Positions 18,920 to 27,479 of a stretch of 64,000 nt of DNA are shown one piece after another (position 1 is the stretch's first letter; every line of letters starts with the position of its first letter). Source of the DNA: Veillonella sp. VA142 (GTDB lineage: Bacteria; Bacillota; Negativicutes; Veillonellales; Veillonellaceae); contig NZ_RQVN01000004.1 of the NCBI RefSeq assembly GCF_003992135.1, positions 80,482 to 144,481 on the forward strand. Reading direction: 5' to 3'. Made by a program: the position numbers and the translations under genes. Below the pieces are notes generated by a model. That model saw nothing but the letters and a program-made list of their open reading frames with translations. It had not been told where the DNA came from and did no database searches.

Positions 18920-19960
18920 ATGATGAGTCTAATTAGTCGCGCTTTTACCCGAGCGAAACAAAATCTCAGTTCTCATAAAGTAAAAATATATATTGTCTCT
19001 GGTTTCTTAGGGGCAGGAAAGACAACATTTATTCAGCAACTCATACAAGAATTACCAGATCCAACAAGAGTTTTAATTTTAGAGAATGATTTTGGCCAAG
19101 TCAATTTAGATGGAGCCATTCTTCGAGAAAAAGGATATACCGTTCGTGAGCTTACATCTGGGTGCATTTGTTGTAGCTTAGCTGGAGATTTTCGCAGAGC
19201 TTTAATAGATATTTTAGATACCCAAGATGTAGATTATATTATTATTGAACCATCCGGAGTAAGCCAATTATCGGATATCCTAGCTATTTGCAAAGATTCA
19301 TCGATTGCAAAACGCATTGAACTCACTGGTTGTGTATCTATAGTTGATGCTATGAGAGCCCCTATGTATTATAAAAACTTTGGTATTTTCTTCAAAGATC
19401 AAATTGCATACTCTAGCCAAGTTTTTATTAGCCATCAAGAAGATGGGAATCTTCTGCAAAACACCTTGGAAATTATACGTAGTTTAAATCCAGCAGCACC
19501 TATCTACATTGTGCCATGGAACGAAATTACACTTTCAAAATACATTTCAATGTACCCACGAGAGCAAGCCATATCATCCGTATCTCCTAGTAAGAGTATT
19601 GAAAATCATACAGGGCACCATACGGTACGGAATCATCCTGAGATCTCTCATCATGACCATATCGCGCATCATGCACAGGCTAAAGATACTTTCTTGACAT
19701 GTACTGTAGAGTGTACCTTACCTCGTACAATCGATGAGTGGCAAGATCATTTAAAAGCCCTCATCGAAACAAATGCAACAGGACATATATTACGCTTAAA
19801 AGGTTGCATTCCCCTTTCCACGGGAGGACAAGCTTTGGTGCAATACAATGGCAGTGGTTTAGAGATTACTCCTACCACATTACATGATTCATATTTAACC
19901 ATCATTGGCCCCTCTTTAAACAATGATGCATTGCAGTCTTTTATTAACGGAACAATGTAA
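18920..19960 (+). CDS. CobW/COG0523-family metal-chaperone GTPase
   Basis: Encodes 346 residues from ATG 18920 (or 18923), with GGAGGTGA ahead. The G3E GTPase motifs are Walker A GFLGAGKTTF (about residue 29), the family metal site GCICC, and EPSG. A His-rich stretch (HHTVRNHPEISHHDHIAHH) sits before the C-terminal CobW domain, typical of metal carriers. The usual NKxD guanine-specificity motif is replaced by SHQED, which is odd. It is first of a three-gene operon with a permease fusion and a YcgQ-like gene. Zinc handling under starvation is the best-supported role for such clusters (inference); cobalt is an alternative. Confidence 0.85.
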   Translation: MMSLISRAFTRAKQNLSSHKVKIYIVSGFLGAGKTTFIQQLIQELPDPTRVLILENDFGQVNLDGAILREKGYTVRELTSGCICCSLAGDFRRALIDILDTQDVDYIIIEPSGVSQLSDILAICKDSSIAKRIELTGCVSIVDAMRAPMYYKNFGIFFKDQIAYSSQVFISHQEDGNLLQNTLEIIRSLNPAAPIYIVPWNEITLSKYISMYPREQAISSVSPSKSIENHTGHHTVRNHPEISHHDHIAHHAQAKDTFLTCTVECTLPRTIDEWQDHLKALIETNATGHILRLKGCIPLSTGGQALVQYNGSGLEITPTTLHDSYLTIIGPSLNNDALQSFINGTM

Positions 19961-19965
19961 TACGT

Positions 19966-21453
19966 ATGCAAACTATTCCCACCTATGTAGTGATGGGCTT
20001 TCTTGGCTCTGGAAAAACTAGCACCATCACCACTGGCATTGAAAGCCATAAAATATCAAATGTTCTTCTCTTTCAATTTGAGCAGGGCATAGAACGTCCC
20101 TCTCTTTCCAACGACAGAGTCCATACCTTCTCCATCGATGATGATCATGGCAATACTATCTCTGCATGTCAACAAGTATTAAAAGAGCATCAGTATCGTG
20201 AACTTTGGATTGAATGGAATGGAATGGGGTCTTTAGAAACTTTTGAAGAACTTTTTCTCCGCTCTCCCTTAGGTGATATGTTAACTATCAAACATATCTA
20301 TTATGTAACACATCCAGACTGGATTACATCACAGCTCCCTTATTTAGGAGAAATTCCTCTTTCACAAATTCGTTATAGCGATACTATTATACTTGCTAAT
20401 ACCTCAGCAGAAAAAGCTACTGAATATACTGAGTTAGCTCCTAATAGCACTTGGATTGCCTGTGAAAGTGTAACACAATGGCCCTTTGTAAAACCTATAC
20501 AAATTGCTAAACCTAGATGGAAGCAATATGCTATAATTCCTATCCTCTTAGCCTTGGGGTATATGTTTTATGTACAGCCTAATTGGGTGACTATGACAAC
20601 GGCCATCCTATTACAGATGGTCCCTTTCTTACTCTTAGGGACTGGTATTTCTGTCATAGTGGAACAATATGCCTCCCCCTATCGTATCGAAAAATATTTA
20701 CATCGCTCCCCTATTTTTGCCTATATACTAGCCATAATAATGGCATGTACTATGCCTCTTTGTGACTGTGCAGTAATTCCTATCTTACGTAGTCTAACAC
20801 GTCAGGGTATGGCTCCAAAGATAAGTTTATTCTTCACGATGATTAGCCCTTTGGTCAATCCTATCGTCCTACTCTCCACCTATTATGCATTTCCTAAAGA
20901 ACCTATGATACTTTGGGGAAGACCTCTCTTAGGAATTGTATTAGCTTTTCTAGTAAGTCAATATTGTGGTCCCCGCATCTACGGTCGTACCGATGCATTC
21001 CCACCATGGAAACAATTAACCTTAGTAAAATCGCTATCAAAAGATGTAGGATTTTTTGGAAGATTGCAAGAAGAAACCTTACGCCTATTGCCCTTTATTA
21101 TAATTGGGTCTATACTAAGTAGTGGGTTACAATTATTTTTACCTAAACAGTGGCTCCAAGATATATCCTTATCTGGTTCCATTCTAATCATCTTGGGTAT
21201 GATGGTCCTCGCCTTTTGCGTATCCATCTGCTCTACCGCAGATGCCATTATCGCTAGGTCTTTTATGAACGTCATTCCTGTACCAGGAATTTTGGCATTT
21301 TTAATTTTTGGACCTTTATTAGACATTAAAAACTACGTTTTGTTACGTAATCTGTTCCCAAATTCCTTTGTGAAAGTATATAGTATTTCTATTATTCTGG
21401 GAACAACGATTATATGTATCCTATTTTCGTTCATAGGAGGTTATGCACTATGA
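19966..21453 (+). CDS. Fusion of a degenerate CobW-like GTPase domain and a YcgR-type permease
   Basis: Encodes 495 residues. Residues 1-185 have a CobW-like P-loop (VVMGFLGSGKTSTI), but the CxCC motif and a clear NKxD are missing. From about residue 187 there are about eight to nine membrane segments of the COG0701/DUF318 permease family, with the hallmark PLCDCAVIPILRSLTRQG and MISPLVNPIVLLSTYYAF, as in Bacillus YcgR. It starts 6 nt after the CobW gene stop and overlaps the next gene by 4 nt (ATGA). The fusion suggests that GTP binding or metal delivery is coupled to the membrane protein. Substrate unknown; a divalent metal is likely given the partners. Confidence 0.82.
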   Translation: MQTIPTYVVMGFLGSGKTSTITTGIESHKISNVLLFQFEQGIERPSLSNDRVHTFSIDDDHGNTISACQQVLKEHQYRELWIEWNGMGSLETFEELFLRSPLGDMLTIKHIYYVTHPDWITSQLPYLGEIPLSQIRYSDTIILANTSAEKATEYTELAPNSTWIACESVTQWPFVKPIQIAKPRWKQYAIIPILLALGYMFYVQPNWVTMTTAILLQMVPFLLLGTGISVIVEQYASPYRIEKYLHRSPIFAYILAIIMACTMPLCDCAVIPILRSLTRQGMAPKISLFFTMISPLVNPIVLLSTYYAFPKEPMILWGRPLLGIVLAFLVSQYCGPRIYGRTDAFPPWKQLTLVKSLSKDVGFFGRLQEETLRLLPFIIIGSILSSGLQLFLPKQWLQDISLSGSILIILGMMVLAFCVSICSTADAIIARSFMNVIPVPGILAFLIFGPLLDIKNYVLLRNLFPNSFVKVYSISIILGTTIICILFSFIGGYAL

Positions 21454-22208
21454 AATACATTCCTACAATTAATATCCACGCAGCGGTAGAAATCGTGGCC
21501 TCTGCTAGTTGCAGTCTATCTTTGTTGTATTTATTAACAACAGGCTCCATCTATCGTTTAATTGCCCCTAATTCTTATATCATTGCTTTACTATGGGCCT
21601 TAACATTATTGTTATTATGGAGCACGATTAAGGCAAGTAAAAATATGTTCCGTCGAGCCTATGGTTCTTCGTATCGAAACGCTATCCTTTACGGATTATG
21701 TACATTGCTCTTAAGTCCATCTATCTTCCATGCCCAAGCCTTTGCTTTACCAGCAGAAGAACCGGTGGACCAAGTCATTTCCATTACCAAAGAACCGGTT
21801 CCAACGAATGATTACAAAAATATTGGCGATGGTATTGATGACACTCATCGACACATTACATTAACATCTAAAAATTACTACGATACAATTTTGAAAGTAT
21901 CTAATCACATCGAGAAATATAAAGGATATACGGTAACCGCTACAGGGTACATTTCCTATCATGACAAAGCATTACAAGGAAACGACTTTGTATTAGCTCG
22001 CGATTTAATGATTTGTTGCGTAGCAGATATGTCCCCATTTGGATTGCCTACTGAGTATTCCTCTTCTACGCCATTATTAGAACATAGTTGGTACACCATG
22101 GAAGGAACCATCAGCACACGTAACTTCCACGGCGTAGAACAACCATACATCATAAACAGCAAAATTACACAAGCAGATGCTATCGATGGATATATTTTCC
22201 CTAACTAA
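21450..22208 (+). CDS. YcgQ-like protein (TIGR03943/DUF1980 family)
   Basis: Encodes 252 residues from the ATG at 21450, which overlaps the fusion gene's TGA; GGAGG is 9 nt upstream. Three N-terminal membrane segments (about residues 10-90) precede an extracytoplasmic domain. That domain contains RDLMICCVADMSPFGLP, matching the CCxAD segment of the YcgQ family, and a final ITQADAI-type strand. YcgQ and YcgR homologues occur together and are thought to form a membrane complex. Pairing with CobW proteins links them to metal homeostasis. Function not proven. Confidence 0.82.
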   Translation: MKYIPTINIHAAVEIVASASCSLSLLYLLTTGSIYRLIAPNSYIIALLWALTLLLLWSTIKASKNMFRRAYGSSYRNAILYGLCTLLLSPSIFHAQAFALPAEEPVDQVISITKEPVPTNDYKNIGDGIDDTHRHITLTSKNYYDTILKVSNHIEKYKGYTVTATGYISYHDKALQGNDFVLARDLMICCVADMSPFGLPTEYSSSTPLLEHSWYTMEGTISTRNFHGVEQPYIINSKITQADAIDGYIFPN

Positions 22209-22317
22209 ATAACAGTAAAAATTCGCACATCAGATTATTCTGGTGTTCGTTTCTTATCATATTTTCTATAGATTATCTATTTGCAGTTATATAATAAACA
22301 TTTAGGAGGGGACTATT

Positions 22318-22488
22318 ATGGAACAGTCAAATTTAAAAAATAATGTTGCCTTAAAAAATGAACCTCATCATTCCGTTAAGGTAAGAGTAGACCCGTTTTA
22401 CTCTAAAGAAAACCTTCAATACATTAGGGATGGAATTGCTGCACTAGATGCAGGATTAGGTGTTGAACATGATATTAAAGATGCATAA
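22318..22488 (+). CDS. Orphan RelB/DinJ-antitoxin-like C-terminal peptide, 56 residues
   Basis: ATG at 22318 with AGGAGGGG about 7 nt upstream. The peptide ends in PFYSKENLQYIRDGIAALDAG followed by an acidic tail. This resembles the toxin-wrapping C-terminus of DinJ/RelB antitoxins (form: FYSEENxxxLRxSIxxxxAG). The N-terminal ribbon-helix-helix domain is absent and no toxin gene follows; a terminator begins 7 nt after the stop. It may be an antitoxin remnant or a functional anti-toxin peptide. Confidence 0.6.
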   Translation: MEQSNLKNNVALKNEPHHSVKVRVDPFYSKENLQYIRDGIAALDAGLGVEHDIKDA

Positions 22489-22494
22489 ACTAAT

Positions 22495-22539
22495 AAAAGC
22501 CATACCCTATCTGATTTCTCAGATAAGGTATGGCTTTTA
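22495..22539. terminator. Bidirectional terminator downstream of the TonB receptor gene
   Basis: AAAAGCCATACC, then CTATCTGA/TCAGATA, then GGTATGGCTTTT: a stem near 20 bp with A and T flanks, serving the convergent small ORF and receptor gene. A near-identical hairpin occurs at 27395-27438. Confidence 0.85.
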
Positions 22540-22550
22540 CCATTTATAGA

Positions 22551-25500
22551 TTAAAATTTATATTCGACAGCTATCTTAGTATAATCGCCTAAATCAAATT
22601 TTTCTCCTCCATATAAAGTATCTCTACTATGAATACCTTTTGCATTGAATGTATAAGATGCAGATACATTAACATCCTGTAATGGCGTATATCTACCTCC
22701 TACAGTAAAGCTTTGTACACCATCTAAATAACGATCTGGCAATGAATTAGTTCCATTACCACCGATAAATGATCCATGCTCAAAGTATTTATAGTCTGCA
22801 TATGCATTCCAGGAACCAACATGTTTCTGTTCTGGATGACCCACATCTAACCGAATCGTCCAGAATTTAGGGTATGAACCAATGCGTCTACCTTTGGAAG
22901 TAATAACACTATTATCATAGGTATATTGATTTTCACCATTTAAATATTTACCAAAAGATGTTCTATTTTGCCCTATATCTGCTGACACAGTTAACGTATC
23001 AGATGGCTTCCATACTAGCCCTACTCCGAGTACATTAGCTACCTGATTATATTGATACACATCATTTCCAGAAGCATTCGCATACTGCAATGTATGAGTT
23101 GAATCCTGTGTTGATCGCATATACCAAGCTTGTACACCCCAATGTCGACCAATTTGATGTTTAAGCTGTGTAAAGAATGCTTTATTAACAGATGGAATCG
23201 TATCTTGAACAAGTACATTACCAACAACAGGAACACGATACCCTTCTTGTTCTAACAAGTGTAAAGGAAGTGAACTATTATTCTCCGGTTTCCACAGCTC
23301 ACTCGCTAACAACAACAAGACACGTTTAGCTAATGGCGAAATATTACTCTTCACGAATCCAGTTGCTCTAGATCCATTAGGTAGTTTCTTAGTCAATGTC
23401 ATCCATGCTGTATCTTTATTCCAAAGCGATGTAATTGCTTTTGCTTTCGCTTCCTCTTGTGTCATGCGAACAAATTTGGAAGCATCAAATTTAGATAAAA
23501 TGATTCCACCGTACCGTTTACCACGATTTATCGTTCCCAAATCCTCTAGTACATCATTTCCTAAATAGGTTCCATACCCGTAAAAGTCTGAATGTAACTT
23601 ATAGGATCCATCTTTTAACAAGCCAGAGTTAGATACATACCTGGACCAATCCTCTTTATTTTCTCCTACTTGCATTGTTACATCCCAAGCTTTTGTAGCA
23701 TCTTTTTCTAACAATGCTGTATCATTAGAAGCGCTCTTAGTATATACTTGTGGCAAGTCCGTAGTCATATATTCACCTACAACTTGACCAGCCGTATTAG
23801 TAACAGTCACTTTCCTCCATATGAAACTATTCATATAGTATTGACCACTTCGATCATGTAATTTTTCATACAATTTAGGGTCATCTTTTTCAATGACCTT
23901 CATATATGTATCTATAACTGCTTTTTCCTCTTCTGGAGATTGAGCTGCTTCTAGTTTATCCCGTAGCGTTTTAAAATTATTTACATGCACACTACCATCT
24001 GTATACTCTCCTGTTAAGCCCGTCTTATCAAATGAACCTTGTCCTAACCATTCATCTTTTGTTGGTGGTCTACTAAATGATGTTTTAACAGCATGTGTGT
24101 AAGCAGAATCGGTAATACCAGTACTACGACGGAAATCTCCATATCCCATTCGTACTTCTGTCATCGGGCTTGACCATATGGCTCTCACACCATCATAGGA
24201 ATCATTAAACCAGTATCCAGTCGTGCCAAGGGCTTCATATAAACGACCAACCGACCATTTCCAGTCATTCTTATGATGATTGACTTCTAATCGTTTTACC
24301 GTTACTGATTGTATGCCTGCATGCATTCCAGCATCAATTGACTGTTCTTTTCCCTTATATGATTTAGTCTCTACCGCAACATCTATCGAGGTATCTTTAG
24401 TCACAGTTCCTTTCACTCCTACCTGTACTGTGGAACTATAACCATGATTAGCCTTTTCTAAATAATTTTTATATGCATCTCCAATGGTACTTGTTGCTGT
24501 CACTCTAGCCTCTGTAGGTTTTTCTTTACCTGTAAAACTACTCCACGCACCATGATAGGACCCGAAAAATGTAAGAGGTTCTTGGATAGATTCTTGACGG
24601 ATGAACCAATTCAACGGCGTATTAAAAGTTTTCTGTGATAACCTTGTAATTCCTTGGTAGCTGCGTTCACTACTATCCGCCCCAAATTTCATGTGTAAAC
24701 CTACTTTATACATTCGCTCTTGATGAGCTTGGGCATCATCACGATGATTAAAGATATTATCAACACCTATGTAGGCAAGGGAATCTTTTCCTATTTTCTT
24801 TTGGAGCATAGCATTCCAAATAGCAAAACTTTTTCTTTCGTAGGTTTGTTTCCCTTTTTCTGCAAAAGCGTATTGTGAATCGCCATTGCCCAAATCATTA
24901 TGTACATAGTTACCATTATTAGCAATAGTATTACTATCTAACATATGAATATAGTAATCTCCCCAAAGAGATGCTTGCCAACCAGATTTTTTATTTTCAT
25001 ACTGCAATCCTATATCGATTTTATGTACAGGTTTATTTAATAACTGTGCCGGCATCGTTGGGTCACTGATATTACGAGCATGTAAATAAGTATAGCCGAG
25101 TCGTGTAGAAAGGTTAGTGTTGAGGGCATATTTTATTTCTCCTTCTACACCTGTAATTTCAGCTTTCCCTATATTTTTAAAGCTATAAATCATATCTGGA
25201 GGCGTTATCCACGTATTCTTACCTGCATCTGGATTAAAATTCATCAACTTCCCGGTAAAATAGGTTGTCATATAATTTTTTATATCATTATGGAACACCA
25301 TCATACGACTGTGTAATCGTTTCGTATCATATTCAAAACCAAGGTCTACATTGATAGATTTTTCTGGTTTTAAATTAGGATTGCCAATCCAATAATAACC
25401 TAACTTACCAACACCAAAATCATATGGCATCCCTGCATACATTTCCCAGTTATAGTATAATTCCCCCATCCCTGGTTCTGTATAAGCAGTTCCCACATTG

Positions 25501-27248
25501 GTTTTGATTCGATAGTTTCTATTTCCATGTACATAATGAGTTAGCCCTAAATTAAATGTCACTGTATTACCGAATAAATTACTATTGTCCCATCGAAGGA
25601 TAGGTGTGAAGAATGTATTCTTATTTAACTGCCAAAAATCTGAAATGGCAATGTTCATTTTTCTAATATTTGAAGTACCAATAGTCTGGCGATTTCTACG
25701 ACTTGTTCCCTCTTCTGTAAATGTTTTCCCATGCCATTTTAACGTTTTTGCATCATAGTATCGACGCATAATAATATCATCATCTGGCAAATCACCATCC
25801 TCATTAGGTGTTCGTAGACTTTCATTTTCAGCACGCAATTCTTCTGCAAATCTATGAATTCTATCTTCATCTTCTACATCATTGGTATAATCCTGATAGG
25901 TATAGCTAGGAATGACCGCCTTCCCTTGGTGATTTTTATACCCATATAACTCATAAGCCTGATCATATTGTGGTATATCTGCTTCATCACGATATAATGC
26001 ATAATCATAGACTTTGGAACTAGGCTCACCAACACCTTTATCACTATGAAGATTTTTATCAAAGTCCCATGGATTTATATATCTTGTATGTATAGACTTC
26101 GCACTTTTCAACCGACTACCTGAGCCGTTCTCTTCACTATAGCCCACTCGGTAGGATAAAAAATGATGGTTACCTACTTGTTGATTTAAAGTGGCATTTA
26201 ATTTCCATTCACGGTGCTTCACATCATCAATATAATGTAGCGTATTTTTGCCTTCATAGGGAGAAAAGATAGCGGTAGATGAAATTGTTTTATCAAATTC
26301 TTTCTGATTATAAATAGATAGATCAACTTTCCAGTCTAGATTTTTTTGATTATTTCCTGCGTATGTAAGTTGATGTCTCCATCGTTCTATATTTCTTCCA
26401 TAATGTACTACTGGATCAGGAGCATCATTGGAATGTTTAATATCCCTATTTGTATCTTCCTTCCAATGTGTAGACTGTACACTGAAATGATGATTTGCAT
26501 TGGCATCATACTCAGCATGAAATCCTAGCTCTTTAATATCTCCATAGTATCGTAATGCATTATGCACACTCCCCGATTGATTCATGGCCCCTATAAATTC
26601 TTTTTGACTATAAATAGGCATAATATCCCGTTTACTACTATATAAAGAAACTCTACCTTTCCCTATATTTCCGGAATTAGCTCTAATAAATATATTCTTA
26701 TAAGGTAACACACCATGGTCGCCTCTTATTCTACGTCCTTCTACATTCAACTCCAGTTGACTATGTTTAGTCGGTTTTGCAGTTACCACGTTGATGACGC
26801 CACCCATGGCATTCGCTCCATATTTAGCTGAAGAAGCCCCTCTAATAACCTCAATACGATCAATGGATTCTGCACCTAAACGTTGCAATTCATCCCCTTG
26901 ACCTAAATAGGCTTCCATCTCACCCATCACTGGCTGACCATTAATAAGAATTAGCGTATGACGAGGCTCTGCTCCACGAATTGATAGAGCCACTCGACCC
27001 ATAGCATCTACAGTTCGACTTACCCCAGTTTCAGTAAAAATAATATCTTCCACAGATTTAGCTTGCTTGTTAACAATATCTGCTTTTGAAATCACTGTTG
27101 TTGATAAACTTTCATCTTTTAAACTTTCTATAATTGGATTTGCACTTACATATACAGAATCTGCTGTTGCACCTTGCACACTGCTTAATGAAAGTAAACA
27201 CCAAGATGCTATAGCTCCTGATATCCATGCTCTCTTACTTCTATACAT
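22551..27248 (-). CDS. TonB-dependent outer-membrane receptor with a second C-terminal beta-barrel
   Basis: Encodes 1565 residues, about twice the usual receptor size. The signal peptide is about 1-26 (MYRSKRAWIS, hydrophobic core, SVQG-A). The plug domain, about 35-160, has ETGVSRTVDAMGRVALSIRG and IDRIEVIRGASSAKYGANAMGGVINVVT. A first barrel runs to MKF at about 853-855, a normal C-terminal barrel strand. Residues about 856-1565 form a second strand-rich region with GTTGYWFNDSYDGVRA and a terminal IAVEYKF, resembling Negativicutes porins. The gene has a Fur-like box upstream, suggesting iron-regulated siderophore or haem uptake. Substrate unknown. Confidence 0.88.
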   Translation of the reverse strand: MYRSKRAWISGAIASWCLLSLSSVQGATADSVYVSANPIIESLKDESLSTTVISKADIVNKQAKSVEDIIFTETGVSRTVDAMGRVALSIRGAEPRHTLILINGQPVMGEMEAYLGQGDELQRLGAESIDRIEVIRGASSAKYGANAMGGVINVVTAKPTKHSQLELNVEGRRIRGDHGVLPYKNIFIRANSGNIGKGRVSLYSSKRDIMPIYSQKEFIGAMNQSGSVHNALRYYGDIKELGFHAEYDANANHHFSVQSTHWKEDTNRDIKHSNDAPDPVVHYGRNIERWRHQLTYAGNNQKNLDWKVDLSIYNQKEFDKTISSTAIFSPYEGKNTLHYIDDVKHREWKLNATLNQQVGNHHFLSYRVGYSEENGSGSRLKSAKSIHTRYINPWDFDKNLHSDKGVGEPSSKVYDYALYRDEADIPQYDQAYELYGYKNHQGKAVIPSYTYQDYTNDVEDEDRIHRFAEELRAENESLRTPNEDGDLPDDDIIMRRYYDAKTLKWHGKTFTEEGTSRRNRQTIGTSNIRKMNIAISDFWQLNKNTFFTPILRWDNSNLFGNTVTFNLGLTHYVHGNRNYRIKTNVGTAYTEPGMGELYYNWEMYAGMPYDFGVGKLGYYWIGNPNLKPEKSINVDLGFEYDTKRLHSRMMVFHNDIKNYMTTYFTGKLMNFNPDAGKNTWITPPDMIYSFKNIGKAEITGVEGEIKYALNTNLSTRLGYTYLHARNISDPTMPAQLLNKPVHKIDIGLQYENKKSGWQASLWGDYYIHMLDSNTIANNGNYVHNDLGNGDSQYAFAEKGKQTYERKSFAIWNAMLQKKIGKDSLAYIGVDNIFNHRDDAQAHQERMYKVGLHMKFGADSSERSYQGITRLSQKTFNTPLNWFIRQESIQEPLTFFGSYHGAWSSFTGKEKPTEARVTATSTIGDAYKNYLEKANHGYSSTVQVGVKGTVTKDTSIDVAVETKSYKGKEQSIDAGMHAGIQSVTVKRLEVNHHKNDWKWSVGRLYEALGTTGYWFNDSYDGVRAIWSSPMTEVRMGYGDFRRSTGITDSAYTHAVKTSFSRPPTKDEWLGQGSFDKTGLTGEYTDGSVHVNNFKTLRDKLEAAQSPEEEKAVIDTYMKVIEKDDPKLYEKLHDRSGQYYMNSFIWRKVTVTNTAGQVVGEYMTTDLPQVYTKSASNDTALLEKDATKAWDVTMQVGENKEDWSRYVSNSGLLKDGSYKLHSDFYGYGTYLGNDVLEDLGTINRGKRYGGIILSKFDASKFVRMTQEEAKAKAITSLWNKDTAWMTLTKKLPNGSRATGFVKSNISPLAKRVLLLLASELWKPENNSSLPLHLLEQEGYRVPVVGNVLVQDTIPSVNKAFFTQLKHQIGRHWGVQAWYMRSTQDSTHTLQYANASGNDVYQYNQVANVLGVGLVWKPSDTLTVSADIGQNRTSFGKYLNGENQYTYDNSVITSKGRRIGSYPKFWTIRLDVGHPEQKHVGSWNAYADYKYFEHGSFIGGNGTNSLPDRYLDGVQSFTVGGRYTPLQDVNVSASYTFNAKGIHSRDTLYGGEKFDLGDYTKIAVEYKF

Positions 27249-27273
27249 TTACAACACATCCTTCCATAAAGTA

Positions 27274-27292
27274 GTAATGATTATCATATTTA
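27274..27292 (-). promoter_or_regulatory. Fur-like box upstream of the TonB receptor
   Basis: TAATGATTATCATATTTAC contains the palindrome ATGAT-T-ATCAT and matches the core of the Fur consensus GATAATGATAATCATTATC. It lies about 26 nt upstream of the receptor start, over the expected promoter or start site. Confidence 0.65.
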
Positions 27293-27394
27293 CTATATGA
27301 CTTTCAAATAGGTACTGTCAAGAAATAAATCATCTCTCTTATAAATTATTAAGGCTATACAATCTATAATCTGTCAATTGTAGTATAACAGCAC

Positions 27395-27438
27395 AAAAGC
27401 CATACCCCTATCTGTTTCCAGATAAGGGTATGACTTTT
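27395..27438 (-). terminator. Terminator of the M16 peptidase gene
   Basis: AAAAGCCATACCCCTATCTG-tttc-CAGATAAGGGTATGACTTTT, about 19 bp of stem with one mismatch. It is almost the same sequence as the hairpin at 22495-22539. Confidence 0.8.
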
Positions 27439-27479
27439 CTATATCAGCAGTTATATAAACTACTTCTCGTATGTCATGA

